Shown: positions 25,359-37,100 of the stretch, one piece after another
Numbering within the stretch: the stretch's first letter is position 1
Layout: every line of letters starts with the position of its first letter
Assembly (NCBI GenBank): GCA_019925795.1
Contig: CM034304.1
Location: 5,023,471-5,087,470 of the forward strand
Length of the DNA: 64,000 bases
DNA from: Dendrobium chrysotoxum
Taxonomy: Eukaryota > Streptophyta > Magnoliopsida > Asparagales > Orchidaceae
Reading direction: 5' to 3'
Notes under the pieces: model-generated
Databases searched by the model: none
What the model was told of the DNA's origin: nothing
What the model saw: the letters and a program-made list of their open reading frames with translations, nothing else
Made by a program: the position numbers and the translations under genes

Positions 25359-26695
25359 TATTACGACTCGGGCTCACGAGTTCCTGTTTTGATGATAACA
25401 AATATTATGGCTCACATCTTCTAATATTTGGAATGTAGATTTATTTGTGTGTGTACTAACATTTTAGGAACAACATGCATCAATACAAGAAAGATTCAAG
25501 ACTCAAGAATGAGTAGAATAGGCTTAATTATATTTCTCATTGATGTACTTTTTTATTCCTTTAGTCAAATCCTGTAACAGTATATGCTTATTTATGACCA
25601 TGTGTATACATACTCAGGGGGAGTGAGATCCTGTCAAAAACAGAAGTTCAACTTTTGATCAAATCATACTGGACGATTTCTAATCATCCAGGAAGATCTG
25701 TTCATTGAACTAATCATCCTGGACGATCCAATATGATCTCAAAACTATAGCCGCCATGATAATTTAGGCAAGAATTTAAGAGTCAAATTTTTTTCTAATC
25801 GTCCTGGACGATCTATATATTGTACGGGACGATTTGTGTAAAATTTGTACTGATCATCCTGGACAATCCTGGGATCGTCCAGGACTATTAGGTCAAATTC
25901 TTCACATCATCTTGGACGTTCCTGCAATCGTCCTGGATGATCTTTGGCGGCAAAATTGAGTTTTTAGGGTTTTTTGAAGTCGTCTTTTGGAGCACATCGT
26001 CCTGGACAATCGTTGCCTCTAGAACTGATTTGGAAGGGTTTTTGGAGCTCACTTTTTAAGCTCTCTCAAGGCACTTGATAGGTGTCTTTGGCAGCCATTG
26101 AGGCTTCGTTTCTTTTGGAGAAAACTTGAAGAGAGAGCTTAAAAGGGAGAGAGGAAAGGGTAGAGTTTGAGAGGGAGAAGAGCCTGAGAAGGGGGATTCT
26201 CGAGGGAGTGTGAGGGGGTTCACACAGTTGCTCAGACAAGCTTGCACCTAAGTACCATCGGATTCAAGGGTCGTCTCGAGGGAAGTTTTGGGAAGAAGAA
26301 GATCTCTTTGGTGTCAAGGGACCCGGCTACTCCGCCGCACCGGGGAAGGTGGAAGTGATTTTGAGGGCTTCTCCGCCTAACTGTGGTGGCTAAAGGAGAG
26401 TCACTTTGTGTTAGTGCAATACTTGGAGGGTGCCTCCGAGGAGTGGACGTAGGTCAGGTTGGACCGAACCACTATAAATCTGGTGTGTTCTTTCTGATTA
26501 TTTTCCGCACTTTATTTTACTGTAATTATCTGCTTGGATGAAATCTGTGATAAATCTTTTTATCATGGTTTTAATTCGTTTCCATTACAAAATATAAAAA
26601 GATTTTTCTTTTGTTTTAAATATCCAATTCAACCCCCTTTCTTGGTTAGCCTCGGGACAAATTCACAAGGGCTTAACATCCCTATCGAACTTTCA
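25359..26695 (+). repeat. LTR 3 of the array (1337 bp)
   Basis: Begins TATTACGACTCGGG (the canonical TG is mutated to TA) after the polypurine tract. Ends GAACTTTCA before the primer site at 26698-26709. Part of the first palindrome pair in U3 (the ATATTTATATC hairpin) is missing compared with LTR 1 and 2. Confidence 0.9.
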
Positions 26696-26752
26696 AATGG
26701 TATCAGAGCGGGATTCATAAAATCTAGTTTTGAAAACTTTTTAATTTGATCA

Positions 26753-27734
26753 ATGGCTAACTTTGGAAATAGAAACATCGCTAAAGGTTATTCTATTATC
26801 AGATCACCTTTATTTGAAAATATTACTTTTGATTTTTGGAAAATTCACATGTCTACTTTCTTGAAATTAATAGATTATCGCATGTGGCATATGATCCAAA
26901 CTGGTTATTCTGTGCCGTTACGTATTGTAGATGGAATCAAAACTGATATTCCTTTTTTTTGAATGGAGTAGAGTAGATCAGATCAATGCTCAGTTGAATG
27001 CTTAATATTTGAATTTTTTTTTCTGTGCTTTGAATTCTGATGATTATATGTTAATATCTGCATGCACTACTGGAAAGGAAATTTAGGAGAAATTATGCAT
27101 TACATATGAAGGTACTTGTGAAATCAAGCAATCTAGGCTAAATATTTTAATGCATGATTATAAAGTTTTTAGCATGAAATCTTATTAGACGATCTTAGAC
27201 ATGTATTCTAGGTTTACTCGAATTGTGACATCCTTACATGCTTTAGGTAAAGAATTTTCAAACTTTGAAAAGATCAATAAAATTCTATGTTATCAGCTTG
27301 ATAAGTTTGATGCCAAAGTTGTTGATATTTATGAATCAAAAAAGTTGAATGAATATTCTATTGATAATTTGATTGGCTTACTCATTGCCTACGAGCAAGA
27401 TTTGGGTCAAAAGCTTTTAGATGCAGGTGAAACTATAGTACTGAAAGTTGAAGACATTGAGGAAAGCGACTCAAAGCACAAGCATCAACATCAACAAAAG
27501 TGGAACAAAGGTAAAAAAGGTAAAATTGTTAAAATTTCTTCTGATGTTATTTGCTTTAGATGTAGGAAATCTGGACATATGAAAAATCAATGCCCGAACT
27601 TAAAAATCTTTCCTGAAAAAGAAAAGGGTAAAGCTAAGCAAATTGTAATAAGGGCAAATAATACAAATAAAAAAATCTCTTATGCAGACCTAGCTTCTGA
27701 ATCATCAGATCAGGAGCGAGATGATATAAATTAA
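26753..27734 (+). pseudogene. Copia-type gag, array copy 3 (frameshift and several stops)
   Basis: Same gag as copies 1 and 2. An extra T in a T-run at about 26,955 shifts the frame after TDIPFF. Further stops lie at about 27,002, 27,086 and 27,186. The downstream part (27201-27734) is open. It holds the only intact zinc knuckle of the three: C-x2-C-x4-H-x4-C (CFRCRKSGHMKNQC). So no copy encodes a whole gag, and each copy is broken at different places. Confidence 0.85.
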
Positions 27735-29116
27735 TATTTTGCTTGTGTTTGTTTTTTTTACTTTTGTTATTTGTGATTTTTATTCTTTGTGTTTTTTATG
27801 TTTTATTATTATTTTTGTTTTTCTTTTAAATTTTTTTTAAAAAAATTAGTTTCTTTATTGTTTTAGTTATTTCTCTGATCAGCATACACATATAAATTTT
27901 TAATTTATTTACACTTAAAAAAATCAAATGTATATTTCAAAGATCATATTTTCTAAAAATGAAAATTTTATCTCCTATTTTTCTAAAAATTCTATGTAAG
28001 TTGTGGTTGATTTCTCTAAAATCAAGCAAAGGAAGGAAACTCATGATTTTGTCTCTCCATCTTATTTCTTTATGTTAGGCTATTTCACTTTTGATTCAAA
28101 ATCTATTTTAAATTATAAATTAGTTTTTGAAATTGAAACTTTTTCATCTCCCAATATTTTGTTTATCTCATAGGAATCTTTTTGTAAATTATTAAACCAA
28201 CTTCAAGATTATCTTATTCAGGTTGTTCGTCTTTATCAAGAGAATAAGGTTTGCTGATTTTAAAGATTTAGGAAGGAGGTAAATTATAAAAATTAAAAGA
28301 TGCGTAATGTCGCCAAAAATGGAAGGATACACAAAGTGTATCAAAAATCAAAAGATGCGTAATGTCACCAAAAATAAATGGATACACAAAGTGTATAGAA
28401 AATCAAAAGATACGCAAAGAGCGCCAAAATGAAAAGAGGCAAAAAATGAGCCCACAAAAAAAGTTAGCTTCCCTTCTTATAAATCTCTAAAGTTTAGAAA
28501 ACCCATGTCTTTTTGATAAATTCGTTACTTGAGCTCTAAAATCAAGATTTTTGATTCATTACTTTGCATTAATCTTCTATTAGATATATTTCATAAAAGA
28601 AGTTTTGAAAGATTCTTGTTTCCTTATCTAATTTGTTCCTTGATTTAGATATTATCTTAAAAAGTTTTTTGGCCTTTTTAAAACCTGAGTTTGGATTGAT
28701 AATTTCTAAATCTCTAACCTTTCTGGGTTATGAGTAGTCAATTCATACCTTACTAAGCTTTTGGATAAAATCAAGAGGTGACTTTCTCATTACAAGAAAA
28801 TTCTTGATATTTCAAAATATTTTTTCAAATTTTTTTTTTACCAGATCAGGGATCGTGTTTGATCTTTTAGTCTATTTTTTTTTATTTTATTGTTCTATAC
28901 TCTTGTTCTTTTTGATAATGTCAAAGGGGGAGAACGTACTGTTGTATTTGTGAAGTTTATTTTAATTTGTTATTTTTGTGTAGTTTTTTTTTTTTAAAAA
29001 ATATGTTTCTCCCTATTTTAAAAAGTCTTTTCTTAATAAGGGGGAGATTAGGAGAAAAAACTTTTTTGTTTGCAAATTCAACCAGTAATATTTGTCATCA
29101 TCAAAAAGGGGGAGAT

Positions 29117-30442
29117 TATTACGACTCGGGCTCATGAGTTCCTATTTTAATGATAACAAATATTATGGCTCACATCTTCTAATATTTGGAATGTATATTT
29201 ATTTGTGTGTGTACTAACATTTCAGGAACAACATGCATCAATACAACAAAGATTTAAGACTCAAGAATGAGTAGAATAAGCTTTATTATATTTCGTATTG
29301 ATGTACTTTTTGATTCCTTTAGTCAAGTCCTATAATAGTATATGCTTATTTATGACCATGTGTACACATACTCAGGGGGAGTGAGATCCTGTCAAAACCA
29401 GAAGTTCAACATTTGAACAAATCGTACTGGACGATTTCTAATCATCCAGGACGATCTGTTCATTGAACTAATCATCCTAGACGATCCAATATGAACTCAA
29501 AACTCTAGCCGCCATGATAATTTAGGCAAGGATTTAAGAGTAAAAATTTATTCTAATCGTCCTTGACGATCAATATATCGTACGGGATGATTTGTGCAAA
29601 ATTTGTACTGATCGTCCTGGACTATCCTGGGATCGTCCAGGACAATTAGGTCAAATTCTGCACATCATCCGGGACGATCCTGCAATCGTCTTGGACGATC
29701 TTTGACGGCAAAATTGAGTTTTTAGGTTTTTTTGAAGCCGTCTTTTGGAGCACATTGTTGCCACTAGAACTGATTTGGAAGGGTTTTTGGACCTCTCTTT
29801 TTAAGATTTCTCAAGGCACTTAATAGGTGTCTTTGGCAGTCATTGAGGCTTCGTTTCTTTTGGAGAAAACTCGAAGAGAGAGCTTGAAAGGGAGAGAGGA
29901 AAGGGTAGAGTTTGAGAGGGAGAAGAGCCTGAGAAGGGGGATTCTCGAGGGAGTGTGAGCGGGTTCACATGGTTGCTCCGACAAGCTTGCACCTAAGGAC
30001 CATCGGATTCAAGGGTCATCTCGAGGGAAGTTTTGGGAAGAAGAAGATCTCTTTGGTGTCAAAGGATCCGGCTACTCCGCCGCACTGGGGAAGGTGGAAG
30101 TGATTTTGTAAGGGCTTCTCTGCCTAGCTGTGGGGGCTAAAGGAGAGTCACTTTGTGTTAGTGCAATACTTGGAGGGTGCCTCCGAGGAGTGGACGTAGG
30201 TCAGGTTGGACCGAACCACTATAAATCTGGTGTGTTCTTTATGATTATTTTCCGCATTTTATTTTACTGTGATTATCTGCTTGGGTGAAATCTGTGATAA
30301 ATTTTTTTATCGTTATTTTAATTCTTTTTCGCTGCAAAATATAAAAAGATTTTTCTTTTGTTTTAAATATCCAATTCAACCCCCCCTCTTGGTTAGCCTC
30401 GGGACTAGTTCACAAGGGCTTAACATCCCTATCGAACTTTTA
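29117..30442 (+). repeat. LTR 4 of the array (1326 bp)
   Basis: Begins TATTACGACTCGGG like LTR 3 and shares with it the loss of the ATATTTATATC hairpin, so LTR 3 and 4 are closest relatives. It ends GAACTTTTA, with the terminal CA mutated to TA, and is followed at once by the GGATG duplication and LINE sequence, not by a primer site. Confidence 0.9.
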
Positions 30443-30447
30443 GGATG
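30443..30447. repeat. 5-bp target-site duplication of the LTR array (right)
   Basis: GGATG, identical to 17888-17892. Confidence 0.9.
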
Positions 30448-31011
30448 TCCTAGAACAAACAGATGTGGCACTATCGACTTTCAAGGGTCAACCAAACATG
30501 GAACCCAAAGGATTAAGGATTCGCGCAAAGAAGAGATGGGGTCATAGATTGGGGAAGGGAACCCAAATTGAAATCATTGAAGATTCAACACATATATCCA
30601 AAGAAGGTGACCATTTAGTGAGTTTCATGAAACATTTATTCACCAAATAGGATCTATGGCAAATTACTCTATTATAATCAAGATCATTAGATAACTTAAT
30701 TAGAACATGCAACTGATCAAGAATAGTAATAGAGAAATCAGCATTCAGCTTCAAGTTGAAAAAAATCTATAAATTGCATTCAAAGAAGGTCAGCGCGATG
30801 GAAAAAATCTAACCAAAGCAAATTGAAAAGGAACCACAAGAGCCAATATTTCTTCTTCCAAGATCCACGAAGATGGCAAACCACAAAACAAACACTATTG
30901 GAGCTCAAGAAAACTTAAAGTAGAGGGAGAACCAATAAAGGCATCAACAGAAGACTGCAATTTGAAGGAACCATTCAAAAAATTGAGATCACTAACTTGT
31001 TTAACTTCCAT
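30443..31011 (-). pseudogene. LINE ORF1, N-terminal half with DUF4283 domain
   Basis: ORF1 of plant L1 elements encodes an RNA-binding protein. Here an ATG at 31011 opens a frame of about 39 codons (MEVKQVSDLNFLNGSFKL...) before a stop. Further down, the segment 30542-30754 shows the DUF4283 core: CFMKLTKWSPSLDI followed by ISIWVPFPNL, matching the family's 'L-x-x-W-x-P-x-F...V-x-WV-x-x-PNLP' pattern. The end of the domain (LGSM...K-x-D-x-AT) reaches the array border at 30443 and continues at 17892. Stops and small shifts make it a pseudogene. Confidence 0.7.
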
Positions 31012-31260
31012 TTCGATCGTGAACGACTGGAGGAGGAAGAGAGGAGGAAGCCAAATCGAAAAGGCAGGAAAAAAAAACCCAGAAAAAGGAGAAGGAACAG
31101 ATGTGCTTCCATGAAACCTCTATCAAGAGGAGGCAAGAATCACCCGAACGAAAGCATGGGAACTACCCTGAAACGCACCGGAGAAGCAACTAGGCCAAAG
31201 CTCTAGCAGAGTGGCAGAAGCGTCGGGGACACAAAGCTGAAAAAAGAAACATTACGACTG

Positions 31261-31274
31261 ATTGAAGGTCCATT
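31261..31274. repeat. 14-bp target-site duplication of the LINE (right copy)
   Basis: ATTGAAGGTCCATT, identical to 17324-17337, directly outside the 5' end of the minus-strand LINE. Confidence 0.9.
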
Positions 31275-32022
31275 TGCTGTTCTCATTTTTTAATGAGGCT
31301 TAGGATTCTCTTCTTTAGTGTAGGGCCATCCTCATAGGACTCTCATAGGTGAATTCCTAATGACTTAGCATTGCTAGACATAAAAAACATAAAACCTTAA
31401 GATACCTTTCACCCCATGCTAAACCTTTGACACTCATTGATTAGATTAACCGCAACTTGACCTAGGTGGCATACAAGACCTTTAGAAGTCTAGCATAGTG
31501 TCTTCAAAGCAAATTAAAAACTTTTTCAATCTTCTGCAAACCCACTTGTAATAGATTAAAACCAATTTTGAAGTAAAAAATCCAAACAATTTCCTAGGTA
31601 AGTCATTGGGTTTAATTGGACCATCTTTGAATAATAATAATAATAACTAAGTTTACCTTTTATGATAATTATTCCACTTTTTATAATAAATGAGCTGAAC
31701 TTTTATTAATATATTATAGATTTTACAGTAAATGTATTTAATATTTTTATATTATTTCATCATAAAAATCACATATGTTATTCTTTTTAAATATAATAAA
31801 AAACTGTGTCAGTGGAGAAAAAGAGTAAGAAAAAAAGATAAATTAAATTGGGCAAGAAATAAAGTAGTAGAAATATATATAGTCTAAAATATGCATAAGC
31901 AAGTTGTTGAGGTTTTATACAACAATTAACCATTAGACAATACAAGAAATAAGTGTTTCATTACGGCGGTCTCATAATGCTCACAGAGTACAACTTCTCC
32001 TTTACCATTCCTTCTTCCTCTT
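31275..32022. other. 3' flank of the KAS I gene
   Basis: No other gene is seen. The part nearest 32022 should hold the 3' UTR of the minus-strand KAS I gene. A minus-strand AATAAA lies at about 31702-31707 and is a possible but unproven poly(A) signal. The left half is AT-rich spacer. Confidence 0.4.
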
Positions 32023-34124
32023 CTAAGGTTGGAACGGAGCAAAAACCACCACAGAATTCTGGCCTCCAAAACCGAATGAATTCGATATTGCTTCAAAATA
32101 TTGCCAATGGTTAATATATTTTATAAACTAAAATTAATCATAGTTTAAATTGCGAAATAAATTCTCACATTCTTTGCTGAAATTAGAGTTCTTTCTAAGT
32201 TAAAATTATTCCACTTTATTTTCTAATTAAATTTTAGTCGTGATGAGTTGTAAGTACCCTAATGTTTCTTTGTGATAAAGATAAAATTATGGCTATTATG
32301 GAAATAGTATTATTATGAATTTTATCAATTCGAATGTATATAATAATTTTATCTTAACTAACATATTAATAATTAAAATTATAATTAATTAAATAAATTG
32401 ATAAGAAAATGGAAATCATAAAAGTATTTTTATAAGTAGCTATTTAAATTACCTTTATGTGAAATGCTTGAATTTGTTTACAGATGAATATACATAAATA
32501 ATAAATCAAATATAATTTAAAATTCTAATCAAATAAATTTTGTACATAATAATGTGGTTAAAATTGTGCTTTATGGATAATTATTATTATATTGTAATAA
32601 ATAAAAATGAATATTAGCTTATACTTACCAACATTAATCTCGTGATACTTCTTCACGTTAGGCACCGTGTCAATGGTAACCTCTGGCTCCAAGTTCTATT
32701 AAGGAAAATCAAAATATAAAGATTAATCAACAAATTAGGCCATCATAATTAAAGATAATTAATAAGTTTAATGTAAAATAATACATATTGGTTGATCGTT
32801 GGATGCAGCCAGCCGGTAGTAATAGCTTTAATCGTAGCAATGGCTTCCAGTCCCCCAGCTGCCCCAAGGCAATGCCCAATCATTGACTAATAGAGGAAAA
32901 AATGTTTATTTGTTAGTAATAAAATATTTTTTTAATGACATTAGTATACTCTATATTGCTCATTTTTTTATTATGCTGCATTACTATTAACTAATTATAT
33001 GCTTAAACTTAAAACCTCTTTCAACAAGGTTACTTAAATTTGGGAAAAAAATTTGTTTGAATATTCTGAACTTATTTTTATTAAAATGAGATGAAAATTT
33101 TGATATGCGATAGGAAATATCTTTAGAAAAAAAAAGATTATTTTTGTTTTAATAGCTGACTGTTTTGTCGTAGATTTCATGGCAACTATATTTTTGAATT
33201 AATAATTTTTTATATAAATTTATTGAATATATTGAGAAAGTTTATATTTCATATATTAAGATGTTAAAATAAAAATAACTAATGTTGAATTAAATAATAT
33301 ATTGATACAATGGTGTCAATATATTATTAAATGAATAGAGTAATAAAAATTTAATAAATAAAAAATTTCCAAATAATAAAGATAATTTATTATAACTTTG
33401 TATTATTAATATTAAGCTTATGTGAAAATATTGATTTCATATTAAATATTTTCAATAACTATAAGAATATTGAGCTCATGTGGTGATATTGATATGAAAT
33501 TGAATAATTTTAACTACATTTATAATATCTTTTATTGCAATTATTTAATTGATTACATGTCAATGCCTTAATATTTTATTATTTTATTATAAATTTAATA
33601 AATAATATTTTTATTTATTTTTATATTGTATGCAAAGATTGTAAATTCATTTTGAGTAAAAATTTGTGTACCTAACATCATTTATTAATTTTGGACTTAA
33701 AAAATGAAAGGGTGTAAAATAAAAATAAAATTCAAATAATATCTTATGCTTAGATGGAGATATTTAAATAATGCAATAAACATAATTTTGAGAGTAAATT
33801 CAAGATCTTAAGATTTGGATTATTCATAAGGAAGCTATTGTTATGTAGAAAAAAAATAGCTAGTGAGATTAATAATGGTGTAAAGTTTGCGCTTGAAAAA
33901 TCAAAAGAAAAATCATATAATAGTAAAACCGTTTTGATGTGGAATCAAAATATGTAAGAAAATAAAGAAAAATTAGAAGAATTTTTATAAAAATTATTTA
34001 GACGTGAAAACTTAAAAAAAAATAGGATAGATATAGGTAGGCCGGTAAGAAGTCTAAGAAAGTAATATCTACAATAAAAATTTTAACTTTTAATAATTTA
34101 TTTATTAGATTAGATACTACGGAG

Positions 34125-34183
<59 letters not shown>

Positions 34184-37100
34184 TTCGCTAAGAAAAGAGA
34201 TAGAAGAAGTAAAGATTTAGTTCAAGTGAAGTGCATAAAAGATGAAAATTAAAAAGTATTTTTCTTAGAGGAGAATATTCAGGATCGGTTAATGAGATAT
34301 TTTGATAAGCTTTTCAATGAAGATTGTGATAATACGATTGACATTTGTGTCCGTAGCACCATAAATGAAAATAGAGATTTTTATTTTTATCATTTAACTG
34401 TTAAATTGAAGTACGAGAGGCTTTAAAGAAAATGAAACATATGAAAAAGTAGTATGAGCTAATAATTTTCAAATGAAGTGTGGAAATACTTAGGAGATCA
34501 ATAAATTTTTTGGTTTACTAAATTCTTTAATATTATTTTTAACAGTAAAAAGATGCAAGATGGATAAAGAAAGAGTGTGTTGATTAATATTTTTAAGAAT
34601 AAATGTAATGCACAAGAGTATGCAAATTATAGAGGAATCAAGTTAATATGTCATACATTAATATTATGGTAGAGTAATTTCACATAGATTACAGTTGGGT
34701 GATGGAGGTTAGAAAAATAGTAGTCGGTAAGTGATGGAAGTTGGAAAGATCATAGTTAGCTGACGGTGGTCGAAAAGATCATAGTCGGCTAGCGGTCGAG
34801 GTCGAAAAGATCGTAATAGGGCGATGGTGCCTAGATTAACTATAGTCAACAGGTGATGGAGGTAGGAATAATCATAGTTGGGTTACGGTGGTCAAAATGG
34901 TTGTAAATTGGCAACGAAGGTAAGAAAGATTGAAGTCGGTAGGCGACGGAGGTCAGAAAGAACGCTGTCAGTGGGCGAAGGAGGTTGTAAAGATCGTAGT
35001 AGGTTGACGGTGGTTGGGAGGTAATTCAGTGATAATTAAAGAAAGTTCAATTGAGGGTGTTAAGCCTCGTTGAATAGTCCCTAAGCACAACATGAGGGGG
35101 TGATACTACAAGAAAACATAATTTTTGGCAGAATTTTTGGTAGAAATGAATTCGACACAAATTCTAGCAGATTTTTTGATGAATTTTTGGCAATTTTTTT
35201 TATTGGCATTCCGACATGTTTATTTTCGATGGAATTTCTCATGAATTCTGACAGAAATAAAATTTTCTAAAAAATGACTATAATTAATAATTATTATTAT
35301 TTATTTTATTAAATTAAGTTAAATATTTTAATAACTTATTATGAAATTAAATAATTTAAATTAAGTATTTTTTAATTTAAATTAAATAATTTAATAATTC
35401 ATTATTAAATTAAATTAATTATTTTAATCTTAATAAATATTAGTTTTACTTTAAAATAATAATTGCTTTTAATATTTTATAAGTTATAATTTAAATAAAA
35501 AAGTAGCCCTTTAAGCAGCTTTGCCTAAGTGGCCTAATGGTTGGCACTGAATATATCAAAGGGCGGGGTTCCGCCCATAGTACTGAGCCCATAAGCAGGC
35601 AGGTCGGCAAGCCGTGGCGCGCTTATGGGTAGGCTTTGGCATAGCAGGCCTAGGGGGGCAGGCTGGGGTAGGGATGTCAGATTGGCTGGCATGCCTAGAT
35701 TGGGCTGGCAGGCGTGCTTGCTTGGGACAGATTTGAGTATTTTTAATTTTTTTTTTATCGAAATTGCCTCCGAAAACATTACTTGCAGATTATTTCTGCT
35801 AGAAATATTTTCAACTGATTATTTTGTGCTAGTAGCATTTTTTTACGTGCATTTTACCAGTGTAAAAATTTGCATCGAAAATCCACCAAAAATACTAATG
35901 TTTTTATGGATTTTGGTCATTTTTCGATAGAAATGGTTGCCGAAAAAATGACATCTTTCCTGTAGTATGAAATAGTTTTAATAATTTCTTTAACAAAACA
36001 AAAATCTTTTTGTAATTTTTCAATAACTCAAAATAAATAACTTTATCACCTGATGCGGAAGTAAATTGACTAAACAACAATTACAACAATGGTGATGATA
36101 GTTTCACCAAATAAATATAACATTAACTATAAAATTATTTGACGTGTAATTTTTAGGAAAATAAATCATAGAAAAGTAAAGTGCAGAGAAAAATTTAAAT
36201 GAGCACATCAGGATTTTATAGTGGTTCAACCAAATAATGACCAACGTCCACTCCCCAGAATTCTCCACTCTGGGTATTGCACTAACTCTTAGTGACCCTC
36301 CTTTAGATCCCATAGCAAGGAGAAGAAGCCCTTACAATAATCACTTCCACCAAATCAGTATGGTAGAGAACAGGAATTCATTTTCACCTTCCCGATGAGG
36401 CAGAGAACCTGAAAATCCTTTTTCACCCTCTTAGTGAAGGTAGAGAACCTGTAATCCTTTTTCACCATCCTAATGAGGGTAGAGAACCTAGAATCCTTTT
36501 TTGTTCTATTGGTGAAGGTAGAGAACCTAGAATTCTTATTCACCCTCTTGGTGAAGATAGAGAATCTTGAATTCATTTTCATACTCCTGATGAAGGTAGA
36601 GAACCTGAAATCTTATTTTACCCTCTTGAGGAAGGTAGAGAACCTCGGACTTTATCCTTGAAGCCTTCCTTCCCATAGCACCCCAAGTAGATCCACAAAG
36701 CAATATGGAGGAATCAAGGTGCAAGCTTGATTGGAGAAACTGTGTTAAACCCCCACACTACTTCTCCCTCTCATAAACCTCACATTCTCCTTCTCCACTC
36801 ACCAAGATCTCTCCTTGCTCTCTCTCCTAGAATACCTTCAATAGCCAAAGCATCTCCCCATAAATAAAAGAAAAAAATCTTTGTATATGCTTCATTTGGC
36901 TCCAAAAAAGCAAAATTTGGTCCTGTATGTTAAAAATTGGTCCCAAAAATGTCCGAATTGGACTATTTAGGCAAAAAATCAATATTCATATTTTTTTATA
37001 CTAAGGCATTTTTTTAATCAAAAAATTAAATGATTCTAAAAATTTTTGTATATGCTTTTCTTCTCCCAAAATATTCTTTTTTCAGAATATTCTAGCAGTG

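Larger units (their letters stand above)
17893..30442 (+). mobile_element. Tandem array of a gag-only (TR-GAG-like) copia retrotransposon: four LTRs, three internal regions
   Basis: Four LTRs (17893-19239, 21655-22944, 25359-26695, 29117-30442) alternate with three internal regions of about 2.42 kb (19240-21654, 22945-25358, 26696-29116), giving a repeat unit of about 3.7 kb. One GGATG duplication flanks the whole array and none flanks the inner LTRs, so this is a single insertion that later (or during replication) grew by recombination between LTRs. Each internal region has a tRNA-Met-type primer site, a copia gag gene with zinc knuckle, about 1.3 kb of non-coding DNA and a polypurine tract. 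None has protease, integrase or reverse transcriptase. That composition is known from plant TR-GAG elements, which depend on a helper for replication. Confidence 0.85.
17338..31260 (-). mobile_element. L1-type LINE (ORF1 only, ORF2 missing), interrupted by an LTR array
   Basis: The element reads on the minus strand. Its 5' end is at 31260, followed by about 250 nt of 5' leader, an ORF1 starting at an ATG at 31011, and a 3' end at 17338-17360 with an A-rich tail (T-rich on plus). A 14-bp TSD brackets it. Without the LTR array (17893-30442 plus one 5-bp duplication) the LINE is only about 1.37 kb. It holds ORF1 domains but no endonuclease/reverse-transcriptase ORF2, so it is internally deleted or a non-autonomous derivative. 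The TSD and the continuity of ORF1 across the array make the nesting order certain: LINE first, LTR element second. Confidence 0.85.

Noticed and set aside
35521..35600. tRNA-like stretch (GTGGCCTAATGGTTGGCAC, then a GGGCGGGGTTCCGCCC hairpin)
   Set aside because: No cloverleaf, B box or acceptor stem can be built; it lies inside a CACTA derivative.
36355..36724. Frames on both strands with a repeated RFSTFTK / VENLE pattern, resembling a repeat protein
   Set aside because: The 39-bp period is divisible by three, so the minisatellite stays open by arithmetic; no start context or domain.
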